A DNA stretch of 64,000 nt, from positions 1-64,000 of the forward strand of contig NW_026612053.1 in the NCBI RefSeq assembly GCF_029931775.1. The letters run 5' to 3'. Position numbers and translations under genes: made by a program. This DNA comes from Euleptes europaea (taxonomy: Eukaryota > Chordata > Lepidosauria > Squamata > Sphaerodactylidae). The number at the start of each line of letters is the position of its first letter. The first letter of the stretch is position 1. Shown in pieces: positions 46,331 through 57,726 of the stretch. The notes beneath the pieces are model-generated. The model ran no database searches. It saw only the letters and a program-made list of their open reading frames with translations, and was not told the DNA's origin.

Positions 46331-49300
46331 GCGACATAACTTGCAAACCGGATAGGCCATTTCCACCCCTTCCTCCCCGCCAGACTCGTTGAGAATGCTT
46401 TCCCTGCAGAACCTCTGCCTGCCTTGCAGTTCTTAAACGCAGAGCCTTTTGAATGAAAGTCCTCCAAATGTAATGCCTGGATTTATTATTATTATTATTT
46501 GATAATATGCTTTTGTGTTCAGTCTGCATACTTGCTTTTATGGAAATGCTAGGCCTAAAGTATAAGAGCTGGTTTGAAACACTATGTTTTCATGTACACA
46601 GACACACATGAGGGATTTGGGAAGGTGGCACCCAGGAGCCATGAGTCAGTAAATCAGGCTGGCTGTGTGTGGTACAGCCTTCCACCAAGACACGGGCCAG
46701 AATTACCTATGACCTAAAGAATGTTAAGTTTCGGTTCCCTGTCCCAGATCATGTAACCAACTAAGTGCCCGCCTCAACCCCCACTGATAGGCCTATGCTA
46801 ATCCAAAGGTGTCCATTATTGGGTCTTTGTATGTCTATGCTCTGTATTGCGTGTATTGTACCGCCCCTGACCAGAGGTTATAAATGTCGTGGCAATCCTT
46901 TGTTTGAGTGTGAAGACTGTCCTGCGCCTTTGGGCAGTTTCACCCGGTATGTATATTAGGCCTAATAAACAACTGCTTTGAACTATCAACCTCTTCCTGT
47001 TTTATGGTAATTGGGACTTAACACCATAATTCAGGCACAACACAAAATGTCCTCTCTTTGACAGCCTTGCTCAGATCTTGCAAATTGAAGGCTGTGGCTT
47101 CCTTTCTTGAGTCAATCCATCTCTTGTTGGGTCTTCCTCTTGTCCTGCTGCCCTCAACTTTTCCTAGCATGACTGTCTTTTCCAGTGACTCTTGTCGTCT
47201 CATGACGTGACCAAAACACGACAGCCCCTTACTGGTGTTGATCCTGGTGAAAACGCACGGGAGGTTTTTGCCTTGGGTTTGCCGCTCTCTTGTTGCACGT
47301 TTTCCCCATCTATATTCTCCGAACTCTGCATGGGGGTTTCTTGTTGAGTTCTGAGAATTTGTCTGGGGGAAAATGTGCATTTAGAAAGCGGCAAATCCAA
47401 GGCAAAACCTCCCGTGCGTTTTCACCCACAGATAAGCAAGGTTGCCTCAAGAAAACTTGGGACTTCCTTTTCTGAATGTGGCTCCCATCTCAAGAAGCTC
47501 CTTGTCATTGGTCTTGGCATCTTAGGACTGTCATTGGATCTCCTGAACAGTTGTTGGTGTGAATAATTCACAGTGGGTAGCCGTGTTAGTCTGTCTGCAG
47601 TAGTAGAAAAGGGCAAGAGTCCAGTAGCACCTTAAAGACTAACAAAAATATTTTCTGGTAGGGTATGAGCTTTCGTTGTTGGTGTGGAAGGAGTTGGCTT
47701 TACTTCTGTGCCATTTTCCTAGTGTCAAAGCTCCCCGACACCACTGCTTTTTGCCCTGTGGAGGAACCTTACAGGCAACTTGTATCTTTCCCTGCTGTGG
47801 TGAATATTAGCTGTAATGGGCTGTTTAAGGTCAGAAAATGGGCCTGGGATAGAGTTGTGACACCTCTACATTTTTCCAAATTCAGCCCCCCCAGCTACTG
47901 CTGGGAGATTCATTCAGGATCTCCCAGCATTTTGTCTAGTTTGGCCTCCAGGTAGAGGTTTCGACATCACAGTATTAAACCCACTTTGTTATTCTGGCAA
48001 TCTCTCAACAATTCATTTAACAGTCATTCAGAACGTCTTGCTCTTTACCTAGAAGTGGTTCTGACCGGCAGTGTTGTCCTCCCATGAAATTTCCCCAGTA
48101 CTTGGCTACCCTTACTTAGTTCTGTCTGGGGGCCAACACAGTTGCCTGGGATGTGATTACTTGCTCAAATGCATCATTTCGGTGTCACTGATTCCCTCTG
48201 GATTTCCAGAATTCATCTGTTTCCTGAACCAACTTTTAATGTGATGCAGCTTTTCAAGTATAATCTGCTGAAACTGTCAGATGTGTAGAGACTTGGGATG
48301 AGAGCTGGAAAGACAGATAGTCATATATAAAGGATACTTATGTGGTGCCAGCTCTGTGAACTTCAGATACACTTCAATCATGACCAAAGTTGCTTGTTCA
48401 CTTGGTTCCACTGCTGCTTCACTTTGTTAACAGCATATGCTGTTGTGATAGATCTGTTGAGTAATTTTTCTTTTTCTTTTCTAGGGGTAGCCACCTCACA
48501 GATGTAAGTCTTTTTCCTGATTTCTAAAAATACTGTAAATTATCACTTTGGCTCTGAGAGGCATAAGAGTTCAAATGATTTTGTTCTGCACCTTACCCTG
48601 ATTTTTAGCATGCTAGCACCACCATTACGCTCTTTCTTTGCAAGTTCAGAGCCAATTCAAACTTTATTTCATAATGAAGAGTGCATGGAGAAAGAGAGCT
48701 TGACTTCTTTGTGGGTGACTGAAGAAGCAAATAGAACCCACCCTTCCAGTAGTCAGTAGAGATCACAAGGTCTGGGAACAACAGTGGGGCTCTGGCTCAG
48801 TGCTTGAGCATCTCCTTTGAATACAGAGGGCTGGATCCTACCCCTGCCCTACCACTCCACTGAGAAGAGTATTGTTTGTTTATTGTTCTGTTAGCAGAAG
48901 AGCCACTTAAGCTGGAGGAGGGCTGCTTGGAGGAAGGTTGAATCTACCCCATTGGGTCCCAGGTTCAATCTTTGGGGCCTCCTGTTGAAAGGATCAGGTA
49001 GTAGGTGACGTGAAAGACCTCTACTATTTCTTTTAAATGGAATGGAATTTCTGTATTATATTGTGGTGTCTTTACTCTTGGAGCCATTTTTCTTCCTGGG
49101 CTGTCTGGAGTGAAACAAAGCTCCTTGCTCTTTAGTCTTGGTGCCCTTACTTGCTCTGGCATTTGAGAAAACATGCTTGTTGATCTTTAATCAGTAGTGG
49201 GGAATAGAGCTTCCTGCCTTGACATAGCAGACTTTCAGCACAATCCTGTGAAGGGTTACTCCAGTACTCATCGATTTCCTATGGTGTATCTCTACATAGG

Positions 49301-52300
49301 ATTGTGCTGTTTGTCCTGTCCAGCGCTACAGCTCTGCACAAAAATAAGCTTCATTAATGTCTGCTGCAATATTTTTGGGTTTCGCCTCTGGCTATGTGAA
49401 CATCAAAGTATTTATCTTCAGGGTGCAAAACGTCCATTCCAAAACAGGCATGTTGGATGTGTGTTTCGTTTTCCAAGGTATTGTAAAAGTTTGCTGAAGC
49501 TGCTGTTTGCTTCTTTTTTATGTCTAGATTTCAATCTGCCGTGAGCTTCCCAACATTGAGGTGATCACTTTCAGGTAAGTGCTGGAGCCTGACATAACAC
49601 ACCAAGGCAAGGGAAGTGGCCCTGGTAGCACCCTCTCTAGAAAGCCTTAACAGTTGCACCATATCCATTGGTTGACTTCCACTACTGTGGGAAGAGTGCT
49701 GGAAAAGCTTATCTCTGGCTGCCACTCGCTTCACCTTTGAAGGTGGGGGCAGAGAGAGCAAGGCGTGGGAAGAGGCTCTGAACTGGCAGGACAGACAATA
49801 CAGAAGGAGACGATCCTTTGGGATGTTTTGTGCTTTATGAATTTGAACTCAGGAAATCTGAAGATTCAACATAGGTGAGATGCTGGAAGTATTATAATGG
49901 TATATTATAATTCTAATAGACAAGCACTGGAAAGTAAGAGATTCTCTGTTCGTTCGCTAATCGGCTAATGCTGGTCTATGGAGGAGGGAGGGGGTGACCT
50001 CTCCAGGGCCCATAACACCAGACCCCCTGATCCAATCTTCACCAAACATTGGGGTTCGTACAAGGAGAGTCCCTGAAAGCTATCCTGAAAATTTGGGACC
50101 TCTATCCCAAAAAATCCCCTTTGTTTCCTATTATGGGAATTTTCCATTAGCCGGCTTCCGCAGGATTGCGCTCATTATCTGTATATTATATATAACTTGG
50201 AGGCATCTTAGTGGCAGACAGGCAGTGCAACATGGCTAGCTGGTTGCAACAGGGTGGAAAAGTTGGCCCCATCAGCTCCTCTTGCCTCTGCATCTGGAGA
50301 GAAGAGGGAACAGTGTAGCTGTTCAGATGCTGTCATTCTCTCATTTCCACTTTCATTGCTGAAGGGCTTTGGAGGATGTGCCTGCACAGAGTATGTGTTG
50401 AGAGTACTCTTGGAGGACTGCAACCAGGGAAGCATCTTGTAGGCTTTGTGTTGTACAGGTGTAGTGCAGATGAGACTTGTCTCTGGATTCCAGTGGTGGT
50501 TTGTTCTTTCCAACCAGTGTGAATTACATCTCTGACCTGGCACCAATGAGCCAGTGCCAGCACTTGACTGAGCTGTATCTAAGGAAGAATCGGATTGCAA
50601 GCCTCACTGAGCTGTTCCACCTGAAAAAACTGCCCCATTTGAGAATCTTCTGGCTGTCTGAAAACCCGTGCTGTGGCCCAGACCCTCATCGCTATCGAAT
50701 GACAGTGCTGCGGAACCTCCCCAGCCTCCAGAAGCTTGACAATCAGTGTGAGTATTGAGGAAAGCCATTTTGACTGCCTTGGGTTCTTCAAACTGACCGT
50801 TAACTTTTGATGGAGTGCATTATAACCGCTCTAATCAGCTATTTAAAACTGCTTCCTGGGTCCTCTCTTTTAAAGCACAGCCTGTTGTCACAGTCTCATT
50901 GAAGGACTGTAATTCCACTTTGATACTGTGAAACTGGGTTCTGTTTGCACCAAGACAGGGGTCGAGGTGCAGATGCTTGGATGTCTAGACAAAGTGCCTC
51001 TCTGGAAGGTCCAAGTGCCTCTGTTTTGAGGACAAATGAGTCGAAAGTTTGGGAGGTGCAAATTTTCAGTTTCACTTTGTGGTATAACTTGGTTTGCTGC
51101 TTGCTGGGTACCAGGGTAAACTGCCCGAAAGAGGGGAAGGGCAGCTAAAGCATGGCCATTGTATTTGTTTTCTTATGTGGTTGCCTGCTGCTGGTGGCAA
51201 GAGCAGATGCCACCAGCAGCGTGGTTTGTCCTGGCCTACTTCTCATGGAGGTGGTAAACCTGTGTCTGGTCTGTACTATTTGAGTCCGCAGGTGGCAGCT
51301 TCTCCATGTGGAAACATTCCATATAGAAAGCTAGCTGTCTGTGCCCAAATTTTCTACTTGACGAGCTAGTCTTTATGTGCAGGAAATGTTTTTGCATTCA
51401 ACTCTTGAGACCTTCCACGTCAAGCCTCGTGGTTCAGATCAGATACAGATTGATCACCTCTGTGACATGGAGTTTTTTGATGGCTGTGTTAAGCTGTCAG
51501 TGGGCAGCAACATACTATGCAGACAGGATAATCCCCTCCTCCCAAATTTGTGCAAGAGGCTTTGGGTGGTGAACATTCTCAGTAGCCTGGAGCAAATCAC
51601 TCAGGAAGCTGTTACACTCTTAATGGTTTGCTGTGATTAGCACCTTTAAAGCAATCTGTGTGTGGTGGCCATAGGGTTGCTGTCTCCTTGGTTTTGTAGT
51701 GGTGACAGAGGAAGAACTGTCCCGTGCACTTCTGGAAGGGGAAGAGATAACAGCACCTGCAGCCAAATTTGACCTGGATAACGGCTGCCAAAATGTCACC
51801 TCGGAGTCCAGTGCAACAGACTTCACAGCGGAGAGTGAAAATGAACTCATGAGCTTCAGCTTGGAGGAGACAAAGTGAGGAGAGTTCAGTTGTCAGTAGC
51901 TGGGGTTTCTTTGCTGGGCTTCTTAATGGAATGTCTGAGTCTATGTTGTGGTCCAGCCTTTCTTGGTGCAAGCCCCCATAGCGGATAGTTTTTAAGGATG
52001 TGTTTCAATGTGTGTTGAAACATCTCTGATGTTCTCTTTTGTGTTCAGCTGCTAGGTTGTCCTGTTTTGGGGGGAGGGATGATTACCTAAGGTTGCTGCT
52101 TGCTTAGTTTGCTGCTTGCTTTACTTTATAGCAAAATCCGTCAGCAGCTTGGTATGAAGCCTGTTCCCAGAGATAAATTTTCCTCCTTCTTACCAAGGGA
52201 AGTGGATGGGAACCGAAAGAATCGGGTGAGTGTGAGAATCTGTCTTCCTCTTAGATACATGTGTATGTCTGAATTATGTTGAGCAGTCTTAGGTAGAGGT

Positions 52301-53119
52301 GAATGGCACAAGACACTATTGGAATAGAATGAGCCGGAATGGAATAGAATTCCCTCACCACCTCTTGTTTGCCCTCCTCCCTGTTTGTGTGTCTATGTGT
52401 TTATGTTATGTGTTGTTTAATTGTTTTCAATATTTTACTTACATTTATATTTTTAGTATTTTAACGTCTCATATGTTTTAATGTTCTAATGTTCACTGCC
52501 TTGGGAACCCTGAATAGGGCAGAAAGATAGCATAGAAATGTTATAAATAAGCAGGTGCAAAGAGTTCGTGCCTCCTGGGCAGGCCATTTAGTGATTTGTA
52601 GGAAGCAAAGCAATTGGCAGTATTCATAGGGAGCAACTAGAGAGAATGTGATGGGATCATAAGAATGCTGGCATTGCATTGAATCAGACCCAATTTGTTT
52701 AGACTAGTATTTAGCCTTCAACCAGGTACTGGTCTAGTGCCCCTCTGAAGCCTGTAAGGCCGTGATGGTGTGTTTATCCAGTTGCTAATCAAGAGATTCC
52801 ACTTTTACCTTTTGTGGCCACTGGTAGACCTATCATCCGTGAGTGGGAATTTATGTCAAAGCAAATTGCTGGGAACTGAGCAGAATGCAACTGGAAGAAA
52901 CAAAACAGTCAAGTGAAGATTAGGCATTGAGGAAAGTAGCTATTCCTTAGTTCTGATGCTTTTCATTTCTTGTGTGTCCTGGATGAACAGAACAACATCC
53001 TGAACGCCATCCTGCTGCTTTTGGAGGAGCTGGACTCGGAGGGGCTAGAAGTCGTCCATCAGACATCTGGGAACAAACTCCAGGCCTTGCAGAGAAAGGA
53101 ACTCCACGAGGAGCGATAG
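46132..53119 (+). CDS. CFAP410: CFAP410 (C21orf2), leucine-rich-repeat ciliary protein
   Basis: Seven coding exons: 46132-46208, 48485-48503, 49528-49574, 50518-50747, 51700-51874, 52132-52225 and 52991-53119 (771 nt, 256 aa, the length I recall for human). The N-terminus [20 protein letters not shown] matches human [20 protein letters not shown]. Leucine-rich repeats follow ([31 protein letters not shown]) with an LRR cap ([20 protein letters not shown]). Then comes an acidic, poorly conserved linker and a conserved C-terminal helix ([20 protein letters not shown]). The family acts at the ciliary base with NEK1; human variants cause skeletal and retinal ciliopathy and are linked to ALS. Phases close at each junction. 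An in-frame ATG at 46024 could add 36 residues. Start at 46132 chosen by homology. Confidence 0.96.
46449..47235 (-). mobile_element. Bov-B LINE fragment split by a solo LTR
   Basis: The minus strand at 47235-47043 encodes [32 protein letters not shown] and [14 protein letters not shown]. The sequence resumes at 46468-46449 (GGAGGACTTTCATTC). The usual 3' tail is absent, so the copy is truncated at that side. Confidence 0.82.
46469..47042 (+). mobile_element. Solo LTR nested in Bov-B
   Basis: A 574-bp element, TGTAATGCCTG to CAGGCACAACA, with 4-bp CAAA repeats on both sides (46465-46468 and 47043-47046). A TATA-like TTATAAATG near 46878 and AATAAA near 46964 give an LTR-like layout. No internal retroviral sequence remains. 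The 4-bp duplication would suit an ERV1-type element. It lies in CFAP410 intron 1 on the sense strand. Confidence 0.72.
47568..47665 (-). mobile_element. Penelope-like terminal-repeat tail fragment
   Basis: On the minus strand it ends CAGACAGACTAACACGGCTA preceded by TTAAGGTGCTACTGGACTC, and starts with CGAAAGCTCATACC. This is a very common reptile tail sequence in which GAAAGC is, by my recollection, the 3' half of a hammerhead core. The upstream half is missing. Confidence 0.5.
48485..48503 (+). CDS. CFAP410: CFAP410 coding exon 2 (19-nt microexon)
   Basis: TTTTCTAG, then 19 nt completing Trp and encoding GSHLTD, then GTAAGT. Matches human WGSRLTD and restores frame between exons 1 and 3. 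Confidence 0.9.
48785..49025 (+). mobile_element. tRNA-Ala-derived SINE with internal insertion
   Basis: GGGGCTCTGGCTCAGTGC head. The B-box half resumes at about 48957 (GGTCCCAGGTTCAATC) and continues GGTGACGTGAAAGACCTC. About 130 bp separates the halves. Confidence 0.6.
49236..49309. repeat. Short palindromic miniature element
   Basis: CAGCACAATCCTGTG against CATAGGATTGTGCTG. Confidence 0.65.
49528..49574 (+). CDS. CFAP410: CFAP410 coding exon 3 (47 nt)
   Basis: Encodes [15 protein letters not shown], human ISICQEMPSLEVITL; donor CAG/GTAAGT. Confidence 0.94.
49955..50165. repeat. Unclassified dispersed repeat, second copy
   Basis: ATCTTCACCAAACATTGGGG and CAAGGAGAGTCCCTGAAAGC are the reverse complement of text in 24813-25290. 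Near its ends TAATCGGCTAATG and CATTAGCCGGCTT are inverted. Confidence 0.55.
50518..50747 (+). CDS. CFAP410: CFAP410 coding exon 4 (leucine-rich repeats)
   Basis: [20 protein letters not shown] through [20 protein letters not shown]. The donor CAGT/GTGAGT leaves phase 1, so the next codon is TTG (Leu) where human has Ala. Confidence 0.96.
51700..51874 (+). CDS. CFAP410: CFAP410 coding exon 5
   Basis: [20 protein letters not shown], matching human [20 protein letters not shown], then a diverged acidic/serine-rich stretch. Donor ACAAA/GTGAGG. Confidence 0.93.
52132..52225 (+). CDS. CFAP410: CFAP410 coding exon 6
   Basis: [20 protein letters not shown] then [11 protein letters not shown]; weak similarity to the human linker, but phases and splice sites fit. 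Confidence 0.88.
52991..53119 (+). CDS. CFAP410: CFAP410 coding exon 7 with stop
   Basis: [20 protein letters not shown] then [20 protein letters not shown] and ER-stop (TAG at 53117). Human has [20 protein letters not shown]. Confidence 0.96.
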   Translation, partial: NNILNAILLLLEELDSEGLEVVHQTSGNKLQALQRKELHEER

Positions 53120-53585
53120 CAAACCCCAGGCGATGAAACTTGAATCAGACTTGCATCACTAGCTCTCATTGAATGCTCCCCATGTTGCTGTGCAGGTGTG
53201 GGGATGTGCTGTCAAGCATGGGAGGAAATGACGTTCAGCCCCCTGTGCTTCACTCATGAAGGCCCTGGTCTACACTGAGGTTCCATCTGTCATCACAACT
53301 CACATGCCTGTATCTGTGCATCTTCTGCCTAGTGTCCCACAAAGGCACTCCATCGAGAAGGCAAACAAGCAAGCCCAGAAGTGTGGAAGGTAGTTTTCAA
53401 ATGGAAAGGAAGAGGCTGTTGTGCCCTCTGTGCCCAAGATGTGCCTCCAGCTAGAATTGCTCCCAGTCTGGCTCTATTAAGAATAAGTCAGGACTGTAGT
53501 GGTTCTGCTAGCATGATGTTCTTCCATTGTATTGCACTGCTGTGCTGCTGCAAGAATAAACTTGATGCTTCCCTCCTCTTACCGT
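53120..53585 (+). other. CFAP410: CFAP410 3' UTR with poly(A) signal
   Basis: No repeat or frame of note. A canonical AATAAA at 53555-53560 is the first after the stop codon and probably ends the transcript near 53580. Confidence 0.75.
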
Positions 53586-56500
53586 GAGGAACCTTTGACA
53601 ATAACTTGGCCTCCTAAGGCAAGAGTTTCATAGAAGAGAGAGTCCTTACAAAAATCATTGAACTTTTAAATTTGGCGATAGAGACTTCAAACTCAGTGGC
53701 ACCCTTCTAGTCTCTTCCTGTGGTGCTTTGGACTGGAAAACAGGAGTATAAAATGTAGGCAGGCCATTTGGGATGTGTTTGAATGTTTTATTTTTGATTT
53801 GATAAAGAAGTCTGTCCTGCATCCTTGGAAGTCTGCTTCTGCTTTCTCCAGTCACTCGCCCAGGTCATCTTTTCAGTAGCATGGGAGCAGGGGCAGCGTA
53901 AGACTACGTACATACTTTGTCATGGGAGAAGTGAGAATCTGGTTATGGCATGAGGACAGATGGGAACATGCTCAATACAGTATTTTTGGCTCTGCTGGAT
54001 GCAACACAACACACACTGAAATAATGTTGACAAACTGATGTAGGTAGTGTTTTCTAGCCTGTAATAGGACAACTCATCAAGCAGGGTTGCAAGCCTTCAG
54101 GAGGTACATGCGCCTTATTATGCCACATGGTAGGATCTGAGAGTTATCCATCACCATATAAACGGGACTGAATTTTTGTTGCCTTTTCAAGGTTGTGCCA
54201 TATGTCATGCTAGTTTTATTGTGAATTCCAGTTGAGCTTGTGACAGACAGATATTTCACAGGTCACAGTGAGCTCTGAGTTCCCAGCACTCAAGCTGGGT
54301 TCTGAAATACTGAAGGATTATGGATTGCGTGTAGATGCAAGGAATTGGTGCTTTAAAAATGTGCAGTCTGGTGAATATATGATTTCTTGGTTTTCCTTTT
54401 GATTAGTTGTGTTGAAGTCTACTAGGAGTTCAGAGTAACTATATTCACATGACAGTAGCTGCAGACTAACTTGAATGTTGGAAATATTGAGCTATTTTAA
54501 ATACCATGGAGAGAGAGATAAGGTATTATGTTAGGAACTGCCGTTTCTTTCTATGGCCAGTCCTGTTAGTATCTCTGAAGCACTGCTGTTCACAGGGCTC
54601 TTCTACTTTAAAAAAAAAAGGCAAAAGCAAAAAGTGTGTATATGCCTGTGGGTAATAACTCAAAGGACAAGAAGAGGGCAGTGTTTGTAAGCCAAACAGC
54701 CATCAGCCTTGGAATAGCTGCTTTGACTGGTGATTGTACAGCTAGTCAGGTGTACAACCCTAGGAAAGAAACAAGATAGGAAACATGCCAACAATGAAAG
54801 TTTTTTTTTTCAAGGCTAAAAAGGGGTTCTGGAATCTTTTTACTGTGTGTGCTATAGGAACAATCCAACCCCAAAAGGCAACATTTGCTATGGTTGGCCA
54901 CCTTTCTACAGTAAGACATGCACTGTGTTCAAAGAAATTGTTCTTCTGAGTGCTACAAATAACGGTTAGCCCCTTCTAAAACATTTAGTCTTAACTGATC
55001 CCAGCAGAAATTAAAGTTGGCACTCTCTTTGTGAAATGGCCAGGGACCCCAAGTTGTTGGTAGTGTTGGGCTCCTGATAATAGAACCTTGTCCTCTTGCT
55101 CATAATTGACTCAGTGTATGTCTGTATGTTACTTTAATCCCAATGAGCATAAGCTATTTTGTGCCCAGTCCCTGCAAAGCTGGAAAACCTCTTTATATTT
55201 CAGTGCTTGAGGGGGGGGGGAAATCAGTCTTTATTATGTGTCCCATGGTAGCTCCTTCCAGGCTGTCAAGAGCCTCAAATTAGTTACAATACATACTAAT
55301 GAGTCATAAAGGGGCCTTTCATACCGTTTCATACATTTGACTGGCGAAGATGTATTTGTACCCTTATTTTAATAGCTCTAGTTCATGGCTCTCTAATTTG
55401 CTCGTCTTTTGAGGTTTGCATTAAGAACTGTCTATAAAAACTGGTAGTTTTATGGTTGCAATAATTTCCAGGAAAAGCACTAATTTTGTTTTTGTTGAAA
55501 TGCCCGCCAAAGGCTGACTTTATAAGCGACACTGGGAATTTTTTAAAAGTATGGGATCTTAGTTGTAAATGTCATGTTGAAGGTGCAGCAAAAGTAGGTT
55601 TTTCAATCATTTTTGGAAACAGAAAATATGAACGATTATAAAGAAAAATAGCTTATTCCTTAATCTTCTGTCTACCTCAACCCTTGATCTAAGACTGTTC
55701 TGAGGGAAATGTATTTGTGAATGATGTCCTTTTCCTCGCATGCTTCTTTCTGACACAAGCAAGCCAGGCTTCTTGTCTGTATTTCCACAACAGGTATAGG
55801 GGGAAATGCCTTTTAAAAGGAACATGCATGGCCTGAGACTTTCTGGCTATGGTAACTGAACAATTAATTGTGCCTTGCCTAAATGTACTGTGGACCAGAA
55901 TGATGCACTCTCCCTTTAGCATATCAGGAAAGTTCCAAAGGAAAATAAGAGAGCTGCTAATTATTTAAAAGGACGAGAATGTGGAAAGGAGAACAGCAGT
56001 AGCTTAAGCTGCATTGTAGTGGAACAATATAGATGTTGCAGCTAGCAACTTGACAGTGGATTACTGGTAGTTGAAGGAAGAGGAAGCAAAAAATGACTGT
56101 TTCCCAAAAGGCCTAGGGAGAATACCTCTCAGTAGCTGAACACCAAGAACAGTATCTTCCAGTAGTTCCAGCATTTCTTGAAAGAAGGGATAACACCTAC
56201 CCACTTAATTTCCAATCTGAATTGAAGCTCTGAATGGCGACTATTGCTGTTTTTAAAAGACTGAAAAGATCCATTCATGGATTTTCAAATATCATGTTTC
56301 TTAGCCCTGAGGGACTTGGCAGACTACTTGCTTTGGCATGGTGTGCTACATCCCAACAATGCTAGCCTACCTAATACATTCTACTACTACCCTACCAGGA
56401 CCTGCCATGCTTGTTTTGGTACTATGGGTATCAAAACATCTGCCACTCCCTGCCCAGAAAAGTGTAGAAGGGATGCACATGGCACAAGTGTTGAAAACTA

Positions 56501-56850
56501 CCTTTGATTATACCTGGTAGTAAACAAATCCAGCTATTACCATAATCTTTCAGTATTTGATCCCAAATACCATGTGACCTCTTTGTAGCAGCACTCTAAC
56601 CGTAGCAGAAAACAAGCATGGGATTGTACAGGGACGAGGTTAATATTTGCCTGGAGTATCAACAGGCCTGTGCCAGAACAGACATCACTATAAACTCTCC
56701 CACTTGCTGCCCCTTGGTTTCAGTACAGCCAGCTCCAAAAAGGATTTCTCCCTTAAAGTTCCACAACGTGATAAAATTAGCTCACTTCATTATGTAAGAG
56801 CAGAGGCTAGTCCAAACTAAAAACAGAATCAGTCGACACACAGGTTTGAT
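53586..56850. other. Intergenic, no feature recognised
   Basis: Between the CFAP410 poly(A) region and the presumed PFKL 3' UTR I see no gene, no long conserved frame and unusually few recognisable repeats. Confidence 0.6.
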
Positions 56851-57578
56851 CCAGTGATTTTTTTTTTAAATGTCTACAGGACACACAAGCCGTGCCACAG
56901 ACAAACACAGTGATTGCATGACATTGAGGTCACAGAACTGCATCAGGGAGAGTGCAGACTCCACACCGCCACAGAGGTGATGGTGGCGTCCTCATAGCAC
57001 TAGCTACAGACGGTGGATCAGGCACACTAAACCAGATGGGCATGAAGAGGAGTGTTCTCCATGTAAAGCCACAGCATGCTGCCTTCCCAACCCCCAGCAT
57101 TCAGATGTTCTGCCCTTGCGTAGTTGGCACTTGAAGCCCAGTGGAAGGGGAAGAAAAGAGCTCTGCTGGCAGTTGGGGCCCCTTCGTGGGCAAAATGTGC
57201 AGATGAAAGATCTGCAAGGTAAGGTTTTGCTGGGTGACGCAACAGCGGCCAACAGCAGTTCTTGGACCCTAACAGGGATTCAGCAGGTGCCTTAAGGAAC
57301 TCCTGAAGTGTAGGCATAAATAACAGCCTCTGAAATTGGAATGGACTCCAAGGCCTGTATCCACACTCTGGTCACCAAGGAAATCCTGCCTGCCCTCCTC
57401 CCCACCTCACAGGCAGAGTAAAGCTCCTCCCCCTGGAAGAGGAGACAGCCAGACTGCCCCCAGCCACACTCCGGCAGGCTCACAGCGGCACCAGCACTGC
57501 ACTCCTAAGGCTTGAGAAGGCTGGGGGGTGGGGTGTACAGCAAGTTGGCGGTGGAGGAGAGAAGGGAAAAGGCTATAG

Positions 57579-57726
57579 CTAGAATCCCTTCTCGATGCTG
57601 AGCGTTCGCCGGGTGACATGCTCCATCTTCCCAGTCACGTATTCAGTCAGGCTGATCTGGTAGTGGGCCAGCATCTTCAGCATCAGGCGCAGGTTCAGCC
57701 ACCATTGCTCTTTGGGTAGCCTGTGC
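57579..57726 (-). CDS. PFKL: PFKL last coding exon with stop
   Basis: [48 protein letters not shown]-stop. Human has [20 protein letters not shown]. The 3' UTR runs left into about 56.9-57.58 kb; no canonical AATAAA was found there. Confidence 0.97.

Noticed and set aside
45840-46529. 229-codon open frame antisense to CFAP410 exon 1
   Set aside because: It runs through the GC-rich island, where stop codons are rare, and through Bov-B and intron sequence; low-complexity Ala/Pro/Gly composition and no family resemblance.
46722-47022. An inner pair TGTTAAGT and ACTTAACA as LTR ends
   Set aside because: No target duplication at those points; the outer ends with CAAA repeats and a clean split of Bov-B explain the element better.
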